Assembly: GCF_910592395.1 (NCBI RefSeq)
Contig: NC_088317.1
Span: 8,496,001-8,560,000 of the forward strand
Length of the DNA stretch: 64,000 bases
Reading direction: 5' to 3'
Source of the DNA: Lineus longissimus
Taxonomy: Eukaryota; Nemertea; Pilidiophora; Heteronemertea; Lineidae
Shown here: one piece after another, positions 21,766 through 33,929 of the stretch
Layout of the letters: each line of letters begins with the position of its first letter
Position numbering within the stretch: the first letter of the stretch is position 1
Notes under the pieces: generated by a model
What the model saw: only the letters and a program-made list of their open reading frames with translations
What the model was told of the DNA's origin: nothing
Databases searched by the model: none
Position numbers and translations under genes: made by a program

Positions 21766-24700
21766 AGAGCTGGCCGTTTGATCCAGCCTCCGATAGTTCC
21801 ACAACACTTCGGGAGTTTCCGTTCGATGACGAAAATATACACTACAATGATGTATAAATGCCTGGATAAAAGAGAGCGCAGTTATGTCAGTTACAATGTT
21901 TACGTTTACAGCCCTCGTGCCAAGGCATGCAAACAAACATACATACACTTTTTGCACATTTCCACTGTCTTTAACCAACAAGTGTCCCGTAAAATCAATA
22001 CCCCCGTTAGCAAATGGAACTGATGAATCGGGAGATTGGTGCTCTGGGGCAACACAAAAGCCCGGCTAGACACTAGTCTGCAAGTTACGCAAGAACGGAG
22101 CACATTTCTAACCTCGGCTCTTGTGGTTGGAATCCAGTATTGTCTCCGAACTGCTGCTACAGTGGCACCGAGTCCTGAATGAAAAACCTGCTGGTGAGCT
22201 CTGCGAATCACCAACTTCGTGAAATAACTATTTCGTGGTAACAAAATGGGCATACCAGTGCGCGTCCCAAGTCTACCAGCAGCACGAATTTAGTCCGTTC
22301 TCATCCAGAACAAGATTCAATTGACGAATGATGCTGGGCAGGGGTAAACGGATTTATATGCCTGTTTTCGCGACAAGTATCCAAGAGCCTCAAAAAAGTA
22401 TTCTGTCTGTTCCGATTTTACACATAGCATCTCTGCCCTTTCTATTTCATTAGCAGCAAGGTTATGATCTCTGTCATCGGAAAGACCGGCAAATCGCATT
22501 ACGTACATCGTCACCCGAAGCAAGTGCTCAATGTCACTGTATCCTTGTACGTTAATCACATTGCCAACATTGTGCATCTCATTTTCTACATTGGGACCTA
22601 ATTCCTCCACAGCAACACTAGCTGATATATCGGCACTTGTTTCAGGCTTCCAATAATTCCAGCAATATTCTGTTACCAACCACTTTGGCCCATGATTCCT
22701 CAAATCAGACGATTATCTGTACTACAGCCACGAGACACACAATCAGTCGGATTTTCCCCGCTGGCAACATGACGCCAATTTTGAACCGATGAATGTTCCT
22801 TGATGATAACGTTGACTTTGTTTGCAGTTTGCCGCTTCAGTGGCTTTGACGAATTCAGCCAATGAAGTCCTATTTCGAAATCAGTCCAATGATACAACTC
22901 GAGGTCTGGGTAATCCTTAGCAAATATTTTCGTAAGAGTACTCACGTATCTTGCACACATCACCATCGCGGTGAGCTCAAGTAGAGGCACGGTCGGTTTT
23001 ACCTTTGTACCAACGACTTTACTCTCAGAGCCAATCGAAACCACGTAATCACTTTGTCATAGATAACAAACAGTTCCCATTGCTACCAAGCTGCTGTCAC
23101 TAAAAAGCATGTAGCTGCACAGGGCGACCACTGTCCAACTGATACCAACGTGGGTGCTCAATTTCATGTACACAGTTTAAGTCCTGAACAATGTCGCGCA
23201 ATGCTTGGCATTCAGTTGACGGCAATGGAGTATATCAATCGTATTTCGCCTCCCATAAATGCGAAATGAATAATCTGGCATGAACTGTCACCAGTTGAAC
23301 AAGACCTAGTGGATAAAACAGGGATGACACAACCGAAAGCACGTGGCGCTTCGTAATGCTATCAAATGTGTCACAGTGTAGCTCCTTTTTTGGAAATCCC
23401 AAACGATCAGTTTCCGCATTCCGTTTCAGTCCAAGCACGCTGGCTGTTGTCTGTTTTGTCTGAGTTCCGTCAGCATGCATAATTCTTGAGAGATCGGATG
23501 AATTAGACAACCAATGGCGAATATCAAATCCACCGTTTTGCATTATACTGCGTGCCGAGTGATAGTACTCCACTAAAGCCTTTTCTGAATCAGCCCCAGT
23601 CAAGACATTATCCATGTATAGTTTCTCCTCTAGATCACTATCTTGTTGTACTTGATTGGTATGAGTTCAAATGCTTATCCAGTATCATGCCTAGCGCGAA
23701 CGTCGTGTAACGATGAAAAATAACTTCCTCTCTCGGGTCATTGTTGCGAAACCAAATAAACTTGACGAAGATCATATCCTTTTCAAGAATTCCAACAGAC
23801 AGGAATGCGCGAGAAATGTCAGCAATGACTGCAAATCTATGTACGCGAAAACGCAGTAGTAACTCATGCAAACTTTTCAACATACAAGGTCCCTTGAAAA
23901 GACAGTCATTAAGACTCACCCGACCGGCATTTGCAGCAAACACAACGCGTAGGTTCGGAGTCTTTTAAGACAAAGAAAAGCGCACGAAAATGTGAGTCCT
24001 CTTCACTCCATGGGCGATCTGCTTCCGGTATCACTTCGACGTATCCCTTTTCTAGGTGTTCTTGCATAACATCACGAAAAGGCACTTGTCCCATCCGACT
24101 TGATTGATGGGTGCAATGATTTCCTTCACGGTGAGAACAGGTATCTTACGTAATTCATCTGGCGCCATCACACCGATTGTCGCTTTACCATAACGTCCCC
24201 GTGAAAAGGTTCCTCGAAAACCATTAATTCCAAGAACGACGTATTCTTCCGATACTATACCAAGTTGTTGCAACATGTTCCGCAAGGTAGCTCCACTGAG
24301 GACCTTCATAGAAGAACACACGTACTGCTGCCTGTCTACCGCTGCTCACTGCAACCGTTTTAGCCGTTTTTACCAATACGATTTGACTGTCCCCACCGAT
24401 ACCACAAGCTGAGGTCTGTCCGGGATCTTGCGACGACTGGACCTGTGACGTCATCCTGGATGATGAACCACGAGTCACGTCATGCTGGCGACGTGACCTC
24501 GGCCGATTCGAATTTCCACCCGAAATTCGAGATTTCCATTCAACTCTATGAACCGAAACACGATGTAATCAACTGCATAATCTACACCTTAATGTGCTTT
24601 CACAACGTGCAGAAATATGTCCAGGAAGTAGGCATAGCTTACATAATTGCTTTGCCATTAGCAAATCACGTTTCTGCTTCAATGTCATGTTACATGCAAC

Positions 24701-25410
24701 AGCACTCAACTTGACGCCCGAGTGCATCCAAAAACGCTCCCAAGTTAAAGGTGTCCCCTTTGTCAATTTCCGCGATGTATGCCCGCATTAGACTGGGAAG
24801 TTTTTCCTCGATCACAGGTACCAATATTGATGCACATGCGTCAAGTGCTCCTTTCACCGCGCCGAGTGCTCCTTTCTCCAATATTCCATACAGATAATCG
24901 AATTTATTGATATCTGGCAAAATGGATGTTTATCGACTTCCACTTGAAACCGATCCCAGAATGGCAACCAGTCAGTTATAGTCCCATCAAACTTCAGCAA
25001 TGTCAGTTTTGGCAACCTCGACGTTCTTACACGAGTTTTATCCGATGGTATGGTAGCTCTAGATGGACCAGTAGTCACTCTAGCCTTCCTTTTCTCCATG
25101 AAAATATTTGCCGTGGTGATTTTCATTTGATCAGCCAACGCCCGTTCAGATGTTTCATCCGCTTCAACGTTTGCTAGATACTCGTCAAGTTCCAGCACCA
25201 GGAACTCGATATTCGTGTCAATTATCTGCAAATCCTTGATCTTTTCAAGTGAAATGTCCAAAATCGATTGCACCAACTCAACATCGTCCGCGTCTGGAAT
25301 TACTTTGTCGACGACATCTTCAATTTTCTTTGCACAATCGTGAAAGTCCTGCGTTTACTTCAACGCTGGAACCTGATTTCACACAGCTCGTCATTAGGAT
25401 CCTTGGGCAT
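21751..25410 (-). mobile_element. BEL/Pao gag-pol body, inverted and heavily decayed
   Basis: Read on the minus strand from 25410: a DUF1759-type gag with LPKLTLLKFDGTITDWLPFW; a zinc knuckle (CKLCLLPGHISARC); protease-region remnants; reverse transcriptase with GYVEVIPEADRPWSEED, NDCLFKGP and FAVIADISRAFL; the DxxG-type connection (LGLKRNAETDRLGF); an RNase H segment with VKPTVPLLELTAMV and YHWTDFEIGLHW; and integrase zinc-binding H-x3-H and C-x2-C sequence (AHQQVFHSG ... CVTC). At least ten frame breaks occur. The integrase core is cut off at about 21770 and lacks its second and third acidic residues. The strand is opposite to both LTRs and to the separate C-terminal integrase segment at 25673. 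Confidence 0.85.
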
Positions 25411-25487
25411 GTTGTTCGTTTTAGATAGCATTCCTGGTCACGCCACCATTTTGTCTAGTATGAATGTCTTTCTCGCAAAGCACAAAT

Positions 25488-25672
25488 ATACTACTCATGG
25501 AATCGATTCTGAAAGTATCTATACAACTCAGACCGCCTCTTTTCAGCACGTCTGACACGATTCGGAGCACGTTTGATATGATTTGGAGACATTCGGAGAT
25601 ATGAATCATGTCAGACGTGCTGAAAAGAGGCGGTCTGAGTTGTATAGATACTTTTAGAATCGATTCCATGAG
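25488..25672. repeat. Inverted repeat with 60-bp arms at the inversion junction
   Basis: The left arm (about 25496-25556) and right arm (about 25608-25672) are near-perfect reverse complements. The left reads ATGGAATCGATTCTGAAAGT then ATCTATACAACTCAGACCGC; the right contains GCGGTCTGAGTTGTATAGAT and then ATCGATTCCATGAG. The loop between is about 50 bp. It lies exactly between the minus-strand gag start and the plus-strand integrase tail. Confidence 0.85.
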
Positions 25673-25920
25673 GAGTATCTATGCTCATGCTTCCGAATGT
25701 GATAGGATGTGTATTGGTGATGTTGTACAAATCTTTGACAAAGATCATGCGCCCACTCTGTGGAAGTTAGGTATTGTCATCGAACTACTGATGGGAGCTG
25801 ATGGAAAGGCTCGCGCCGCAGTCTTCAAGATTTGTGGTAAAACTCGAACGACCAGAGCCATATCGAGGTTATACCCATTAGAGGTATGTTGTAATAATAT
25901 TGAAAACATCTGTCAGTAAA
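25673..25920 (+). pseudogene. BEL/Pao integrase C-terminal (DUF5641-like) segment
   Basis: The plus frame includes IGDVVQIFDKDHAPTLWKLG, IVIELLMGADGKARAAVF and ISRLYPLE. The arrangement of a GDVV strand, W-K-L-G and a terminal R-L-Y-P-L-E matches the DUF5641 domain found at the C-end of BEL/Pao integrases. It ends in TAA at 25918 and lies 77 bp before the 3' LTR. It belongs to the same element as the minus-strand body but is in the opposite orientation. Confidence 0.75.
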
Positions 25921-25986
25921 AGGTGCCAGAGACTGAGAAAGCCCCCCTTGGACGAAGTGAGCGATTAAAAAAGGTACATATTCTTT

Positions 25987-25996
25987 GTGGGGAGAA
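25987..25996 (+). promoter_or_regulatory. Polypurine tract
   Basis: GTGGGGAGAA directly precedes the TGTGG start of the 3' LTR. Such purine runs prime plus-strand DNA synthesis in LTR elements. It confirms plus orientation of this end. Confidence 0.55.
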
Positions 25997-26115
25997 TGTG
26001 GAATTCTATTGTGGTACCAGTTCAATTGATGCATTGTGGTGAAGTGTTTGTTGGTTTATGTGATGTCATTATGTGTGCCCAATTGGGCTGTGTGTTGGCA
26101 AATAAATCAGACTGA
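25997..26115 (+). mobile_element. BEL/Pao 3' LTR, truncated
   Basis: It matches 21425-21547 with a few small differences, including a short deletion after the shared TGTGGAATTCTATTG. It keeps the AATAAA. The similarity stops at CAGACTG, so about 55 bases of the LTR 3' end are missing. Confidence 0.75.
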
Positions 26116-27512
26116 CAGGTGACACTCGACAAGTGTCAATAATGTAGCACACATTTGCTACAAAGTTATCCCGACAAGCCACATAAATCTCCATTTGCCG
26201 TACATATTTTTGTGACTTTACACATTCATGACATTCCACGTCAACAATGACCAAAACTCTTCTACACCGACGTCACACTCCATAACCATGGCAGACACCG
26301 AACTGGTCGCATCGGTATGTCTGTCTCTCATTATCATCATTCGGCGAAGACGAACCAGACGAATGCGATTTTCTTGATTGCGTCATCTGCTGTTAGCATA
26401 AACAACGGTGGGTATTAAAACAGTACAAGCACTCAAGTATAATCAACATGAATGACATATTTTGCCTCAGAATCTTTGGACTATAGGACTAGCCTGTGTG
26501 CCAAGCAAAGGGTGTGGCTCCGCGTGCGATTTGCTCTGTCCTCATTCTAATTTAAACGACCAACATGGATTCATAAGTAGTGGATGAATTGCAATCCAAA
26601 CCAAAGGGTTTACATCCAATTTTATTGTATTGTCTTCCAAGCAAATAATATTCAACTGGATATTAATATTTTGTTCATTTATTTTTTGGGTAAACGTGTA
26701 TTGAAATTGGTCGGGGCATATTCACCAACATTGGCATGTGAGCCTTACCGGTGACGTCCAATTCAGTAGCGATTTCGGCTATCTTTTTCCTCTTTACGTT
26801 CCTATCGTGGTACAGAGGGGACTTGACGTTGAAAAGACATTCTTGCGCCCCCAAAGATCACAAAATCTTGATGTTTTTTTTCTAAATCCCACGTAGCCAT
26901 CTTCCTGTCCCATGAGCAACAGGTCTCCAAATATTGAACAAGTTCAATTCAGCTGTCCACAGCTTTCCACAGGATTTCCACAGGGGTAAACATGCCCACA
27001 AAGGTCACTGAGTGAATACACACTGAATGACTTTTGTAAAAGATGACTCAAGAATTTGAAGTGGGAGCGGCCACCTGAAACACGGTCACAATAGTCGTAA
27101 TCATCTACACACCTATTGACTTTTGTGGTTTACGTTATACAACTTTCAACAAGGCGGGACATATGGATACTTCGTAACAAAAGTTCCAATCGTATCACAT
27201 TGCAAAATTTTTTTGGAAACAAGCCACAAAATGACTTTTTGTCATGCAGTGTATGGAGGCCTTTAGTTACTATACTATACTGTATATGGCTCCATTGTAG
27301 CTTATATATTCATTCCCGCGGTTGAGTTAATGGATTATAAGGCTTCCTATGCCTCGTTTGTGATCCCCCCCCCCCACATCCCCTCCACAGCCCCGATTTT
27401 CCGGGCGGTTAGGGTAAGGGTTATGGTTAGGGGTAGCGGTAGCATTATACATTGAACTATATGCGATAAGGAATAGTGAATATCTAGTAACAATTGTTGA
27501 TGCTCGGCAAGC

Positions 27513-27582
27513 TGCCTCGGTTGCATAGTGGATATACTATCTGCCTACGACACGGTAGATCGGATATCTATTCCGCCCTAGG
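27513..27582 (+). repeat. tRNA-like pseudogene
   Basis: The 70-base stretch has CCTCGG at the 5' side and CCCTAGG at the 3' side (pairing with one mismatch), a D-arm-like GCATAGTGGATA, an anticodon stem CTGCC/GGTAG with an eight-base loop, and a T-arm-like GGATATCTATTCC. The oversized loop and changed T-loop argue against a functional tRNA. Confidence 0.4.
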
Positions 27583-28439
27583 GTGATTTTTATTCTCTTT
27601 GCAAAATATATTCTAAGTCTTTGAAGCTATCCCTCCCCTGTGCACAAGTTGCTTTGTTTACATGTTCTGTGTTGATAGGCTAACTAACATTGCTCCCAAA
27701 GTCTCACCAGGTCACGGTAAGTGGTTGGCGATGTCGATTAGTTCATCTTAGGTCTACCCATAAACAAATAGATCGTGTGTTTATTTTATGTGTGTCATGA
27801 TGATTTAGCAAAATTCGAAATCTTCCAAATCTCTCACAAGTCAAACTGAGAGCTGATACTTCGACGGTAGGAGGCCTGGAATTCTTCACAACTCAGAAAA
27901 TATTGAATGTTTTCGGTGAAAGGCAGCTCAGAATCATTGCCAGGGTTCTAATTCATTGATATAAGCAAATGAAAGGTCAGAGTTGGTGTGAGAACTAGAA
28001 ATGTTGATGTTGACTCTGTCCGAAATCAGGTCATCGTACTTTTGAAACTGACATGGATCATTGATGTTTACCTATGTACACGCCTAGGATTGTCAATTTG
28101 TTGAAAAAAACTGTTCTACCCCTAACCAAAACCTTTGCCCTAGAGTGATAGTGCTAGTGGAGGACACCACTAATGCCTACAACTAATCAGAACAAACCAG
28201 CAGCAAACAAAAGTTGAAAAGACCGCACGGTCGCACCCCACATGTTCTTGTTTTCATTTTCACTGGTTCCAAGGTTTCACTGTTTCGAAACGTTATCAAC
28301 TACCAATTCAAGGACCCGTGTGGTACAAAGGGCGACACCACCTATTGGCAACTATCATTATAAATCCATCGAAAGTGCACAAAACGTCTCCCCTGGGTCT
28401 CTACAAAGTTCACATGTATAAGTTGTAGTAGGCATGGAC

Positions 28440-28790
28440 AAAGGATTGACCCGGAGCTAATAACATCGGGTTTATTATGCCCGGCGATCATCGGTGGGTT
28501 TCGCACCCAGTTCCGGATCGGCACGGGAGTTTTCTGTAGTGGAATATCAATAACGCCTGATATAATAGTTTTATAGATTCGGCGAAAGGTGGCACGCCGA
28601 TCGCTTAATACAAGTGCGCACGGCGCATATCTGTAACTGGAGAGGAAAATGTCGGTACATTGCCATCTGTCGCCGAGCTTATTAACATTGCATGCAAACC
28701 TGTAGTGGAACACGAACCAAGAAATATCCGGTTTAATTCATATCCGGAGAGCCTCCGGATCTATTAACACCGGGTTTAAAACCTGTAGTG
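28440..28790. repeat. Possible decayed DNA transposon ends
   Basis: CTGTAGTGGAA occurs near 28536 and 28702, and CCTGTAGTGAAAG near 28782. CATCGGGTTTATTA (28466) is echoed by CACCGGGTTTAAAA (28768), and CCGGAG occurs at both ends. This may be a short transposon with subterminal repeats. The ends are not defined. Confidence 0.25.
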
Positions 28791-29949
28791 AAAGTAAGAC
28801 TTATCATTATAAGCCAATGTTTTGCGTTCTTTGCCATGGCGCGAGACGTTACGTCAGACGAAACTTTGAGCCGACGACGACCTCACAACATCGCGCCTCA
28901 AACCCAGCTAATAAGATCTGCATTCTGACGGGGAAAATGCCATGCCGACGATCTGCCAGAGCCACAATTAACAGTAAACTCCGGTATACCCCGCCGTCAA
29001 AGCCGACGCGATTCCCAAAATGTCTAAGTCAAGCGAAGTTATAAATTTTTACTCTAACAATAGCGGGTTTATAGACGTAATTTGATCATAATATTGTATA
29101 ACTATTTCCGCACAAAAGTAGCACGATAATGAAGACTCAATATACCGAAAATTGACTGAGATTTGTGTAAAGTGTTTGTCTGAGCTGAATTTATAACTTG
29201 TTTCATGTGAAGTATTGGTGAATATGAAATTAACACTCTTGTGCTCGGTATTTACTGTTCCTGAGCCGTTGTACATGTACATGTATAGCCACGATAACAG
29301 ATGATGAAGATGGTGAATATGGTGAATATGGTAATGTTGACATCGATTTGTATCGCGAGCCGAAGGCGACAGCTCCATGCCTACTCATCAGCTCAAAAGA
29401 TTCGATATTTAGATGCGAGGACACCGTCACAACACGCCCGACGATATCGAATCTATCCACGGACATTTTGCGGTTGGTTAGTAAATGAAGACGACCTGAG
29501 AAATACGTATGAGGAGCTCCCAACCTTCAATGGGCGACGGGCAGATGCAGATGGACGAGTCATTCAGCAATTACAAGTATCGTCAGGGAAAACGCAATGT
29601 TTCCTTTCAAACAAATATGAAAAGGACATGACTTCTTGATTGTATCAAGTGGCTCACAACAATCCCCTGTTATTTTTGTTCAATACAGTGTCATGAATAG
29701 GGGATTAACCATGTATTTCCTACGAAACACTTAATTCATATCTCATGAAACTGATCCTGCCCATGAACATGGGGGTAATTGTCACAATTGACTGCCTATG
29801 ATTGAAGGAGCGTAATTTTGGGTGAAACATGAAAAATGTTGATGTCATAAAACCCCATATAAAGTCGCCGCTTCGCTTCTTGCATGCCATTGTCTATTAT
29901 GTGACCCAAAATGAACACCCACTTTTAAAGAAAGACGAATTACAATGTA

Positions 29950-30765
29950 CACTCCTTCAAAAAAGTAAATGGACACACAAAAATCAAATTTTCTTGAAAA
30001 CGGCTGGTGATAAATCGATTCGGTTTGCTGCATTTGATAGGACATTTAGTTGTGCATCATGGTATCTACCACATAAAAATTAGCCATTTTATCTAATACC
30101 GACTTTTATTGATTTACAAAAGGCCCCAAAATCAACTTTTTCGTTTCCGATTTTTTTCGTACTTTTTCTTGATAGGATGAATCACCATGATGAAAAACCC
30201 ACGTCCCCATTAAGGTGATGAAAATATCTTGTGTTAATTGGTGGGAAAACAGCATTTTATGTCAAAATTTTGCACCTTGTTTATTGACTTTGGAATTACT
30301 TTGGAGAAACCCCCTGGTGATCTTTACCACCAAGCCTATTGAATTCGAACATGCTAGTGTATTGAACCCGGTCACACGCTACAAAATTTTGAATTCAGTT
30401 TTTGTGAATAGGCCCGATGAGCATGTTGAATGTCAGCAATTTCAATATAAATGGGATGTTGGGTTAATAAGTTGCAGATTCAAGTGAAAACTGTGGAATT
30501 TCTTAGATATTCACTCATAACTCAACAGAAGCTTCCAGTCAATATAAAATTTGCCCCCAAAAAATGCGTGATAAAAAAGTTGATTTTGGGACCTTTCATA
30601 AATCGAAAAAATTGACTTATAGGTAAAATAGCAAATTTCCAAAAGGTAGATATCGTGATGCACAACTAAATGCCCTATCAAATGCAGCAAACCGCATCGA
30701 TTTATCACCAGCCGTTTTCGAGAAAATATGATTTTTGTGTGTCCATTTACTTTTTTGAAGGACTG
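29950..30765. mobile_element. Tc1/mariner-like MITE with about 200-bp inverted repeats
   Basis: The element begins CACTCCTTCAAAAAAGTAAA and ends TTTACTTTTTTGAAGGACTG. TA lies on both sides (29948-29949 and 30766-30767), as expected for Tc1/mariner-type transposition. The arms extend about 200 bp each, sharing GGACACACAAAAATC, AAAACGGCTGGTGATAAATC, TTTGATAGG(A/G)CATTTAG and CCCAAAATCAA. The interior has a few short frames and no transposase, so it is non-autonomous. Confidence 0.85.
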
Positions 30766-30779
30766 TACATGTACTTGGT

Positions 30780-33120
30780 TAATTGTTTTATAATTCTGGC
30801 TCTTCGTCAAAACAATGCAAATTATCATCGTCATTAAGCTGATGATCTTCCACCCAATTGTCACATTGTTTCAAGATCCACTGTAGCCACAGCAATAGAT
30901 AATTTTGAAAGATGGAGTTCACTTCGACGATTCGAACGCTTCTCTTTAGCTGGGATTGCATAGGACTTGCCTGGAGGGAGGGTGTCTTGGGAGTGCAAAC
31001 GGAGGATAAAAAACCTTTGTAGAGAAAGAGTTCAGCTCTAATGGGGTATTTTCACTTGACTTGGGAGGGGGGCAATTGTAAAGGGGGTTAATTTACTGGG
31101 GGCGACAATTTTCTGGGTGGCAATTGGCGTGCAGCAATTGAATTTTTGGGTTTGCCGGGGGGAAATTTTCCTAGAACCCCTCTGGATATTAACCTCATGA
31201 AAGCGTTTAAATGCCAACAACTTCGCGCCATTCGGAAAGCCTGGAAATTAATAACACCGATGATGATTGGGAAAGTCCCCAAATCGAACTTCGAGGGGTC
31301 GTGAAAATGTTTAGCTTGGGCGAGAATCAGTGTTGATGCTGTGCGCACTTTTGGAGCTGGAGATAGCTGGAGAGAGTCAAGGCTTGAGGGTCAATATGTA
31401 TAGAATCGGGCAACAGCAGCTCGTCAAAGAGGAATTGCCCGTCATTTTGGATGTCTGAATAGCTGGGGTGGCCTTACGAAGTCGTGATTCATCGAATGTC
31501 AGTGCTATGACGTAACAAACGGCTATAATGAAAATATTGCATAATATAGGGTTCTTGAGTGGAAAGGAGAAAAACGATATTCTCTGTTTACTCAAGTTTA
31601 TCAGAAGCATCTAAAATATGAACTCAAACGATACTGAAACGGTACCTGGGCCGGGTAGATATAAAATACTAATTGTACTACATATCTCCCTTGTTGTAGA
31701 AGAGTTCTGTCTCTGATAAAGACTATGAATCAATAAGTTAAGAGCATGAACTGTGCTTTCAATACTCTCTCAGCAGAGATTCACAATATAAATACCAAAA
31801 ACAAAATATACCAATGATTGTGTAACTAATACAATATATGAACGATTAGGACATTGAACCATTGTTTGATAATGTCAGCTATAAACTAAGATTAAAATCA
31901 TCAGTACTAGGAAAGAGAGAGAGAGAGTACGACAATCAACGACTTTTTTTTAAAACGGCCTCAAAACACATGTTTTGAGGCTAATTTTAGGAAAAACGCA
32001 ATTTCTAAAATTACCACTTTTTCCTCCTACTAGGGTATAAACACTAGATTTTCCCTAATCTAGTTTCAAAGTGTCAGACTGATCAAACCGATTTCCAGAC
32101 AGGGGTGTTATCTCGTTGTCAATATATTCTTTTGAACTTGGGCATTAGTTTTGATAGCAACGGCGCTCTGGCATGAGTGCCCTCACCAGGAAGTAGTATT
32201 CCTTAGCAATTGACCAATGCCACCTATTTGGTATGTAAGCTAACTAAATCTTTCACCCCACTATTGTCATCTAGTAGATACTCATGTAACTGAATCTTTC
32301 AAACCCAAGGTGTGATATGAACTCGGATCTTCTGTTTGTTAATCAAGTAGAGTTAGTTACAATCAGTCTATGTCCACAAACAAACAGAAGTTCGAAATCA
32401 TACTGGATAAGGGGGTTGATACCTGGTGTCATTTTATAAACTAAAAGGTGACAATTTAATAGAAGATTTTTTTATGTAAATGCAAGTAAAGCTTGAAATG
32501 CCATCAGAATGCCGAATGTACAACTTTGCACCTTTAGCAGAGTACTTTAACAGGCATGTGAACCAATTGGGTCCTGAACAGGGTTTTATTCGACCAAGGG
32601 TTATCCCTGGTATGCCTAGGTCTACCCATAGTGATATCCTGTAAACCTTAATTTCGACCAGACAGCAAAGCTCGACCCTGTCTCAATGGAACAACCAATA
32701 ATAACACAATATGACATGAGCACATACTTTCAAGCTGAATTATGACCTAACTGTAAGCGATTTAAATTGTCTGAATACAAGATAGATTTGAATCCAACAA
32801 GGCGACATAGTAAAACAGTGTATTACAAGTTCTGTAGCAATTATAATGCAATTGCTTAAGACGACCGTTTCATATGTCTTGAAAATAATTTTGATAATAT
32901 GACAAGGTACTTTGACAGCATCATTAGAAGACTAGATCAGAGACGTTTGGATGAATCATCGGTAAATTATTTAAAATATTTCATTGTAACTTAATTTAAA
33001 AGAGTTACTTCTCAGGTCCAAGGAAATGGCTCAGTAATACCAGATATGGCCAGGCAGTTCAATCTGCATTAAAATCTGGTATCGCCAAATGACCATCTAT
33101 ATTACCGAACAACCCAGGAC
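30780..33120. other. gene-free stretch with small hairpins
   Basis: No gene recognised. CCTCAAAACACATGTTTTGA at 31960 plus two further G bases forms a 10-bp stem with a two-base loop. ACTAGATT/AATCTAGT at 32043-32064 is an 8-bp stem with a six-base loop. A short GA microsatellite lies at 31914-31927. Confidence 0.45.
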
Positions 33121-33124
33121 CTTA

Positions 33125-33450
33125 ATCTTACCAATTAAATAACAACTAAATTACTAATTGAATTAGCTATTTATTGGTAATAAATTAGTAAATCTTCGCA
33201 AATAGTTTCTTAGTAATTTATTGATCAGAGAAATCTTAGTAATTAAAAAATTGGTAATTTCTTTGTAGGATAAAAATAAGAACAACAAATTAGTAATTTT
33301 TTTCTTAGTGATAAATTACCAATTTATATCTTGTCAATGTTTTTCTTACAAAAATCTTATAAGAATAATCTTACTAATATTTTAATTACTAATTCATGGG
33401 CAAAAATAATCTTACTTATTGTTATCTGAAAACTACTAAAAAATGTATTA
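33125..33450. repeat. AT-rich cluster of TTAGTAATTT/AAATTACTAA words
   Basis: Within about 320 bp the words TTAGTAATTT, TTGGTAATTT, TAAATTAGTAA and AAATTACTAATT occur at least ten times on both strands. The sequence would form many alternative short hairpins. No coding content. Confidence 0.7.
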
Positions 33451-33929
33451 GCTAATAATTTCTGATATACAACACTTTGTCATAGTTACCTACACTTATA
33501 AACTGTTGCTCTGTGGACTGGCGAACATAGTTGCGTCAAAGCCTAGCGGGTTTTTTTGGCGAATTGCACATCGCATCGCATCGTGGAGTAATTAGTTTTT
33601 AAGACAAGTTTACTCTTTGACACCAACAACTGAATTCATAGTGTCTGTAACTACTTAACAACTTAGCTAATTACATGTAATTCAACTGCGTGTTAATTTC
33701 TTAAATGCTGTACAGATTTACACTTGGAAATATGAATAAATATAATGAATTATTATACTCTACGGGGCCGCTGCAAGAGAGGATAGGGACAATTTCCGTC
33801 ATAAAAAAAATGCTGTTACACAGAACAATTAATACATGGTGCTCAGTTATAATCTTCACTTGACTTGTATTTTAATAAATAACTTACAACTAGAATACAG
33901 GGATTAGTTCACTTTTATATAAAGTTTTC

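Larger units (their letters stand above)
26120..29945. other. gene-free stretch
   Basis: No coding region supported. It holds a C-run at 27366-27374, a few TTAGGG-like words near 27409-27440, a tRNA-like sequence at 27513 and a possible decayed inverted-repeat element near 28440-28790. Confidence 0.4.

Noticed and set aside
27405-27440. TTAGGG-like words resembling telomeric repeat
   Set aside because: Only two or three imperfect units with irregular spacing; too few for an interstitial telomere.
29049-29378. Minus-strand frame rich in His (HYHIHHIHHLHH)
   Set aside because: Comes from a short reiterated ATGGTGAATATGG stretch; no family, no conservation visible.
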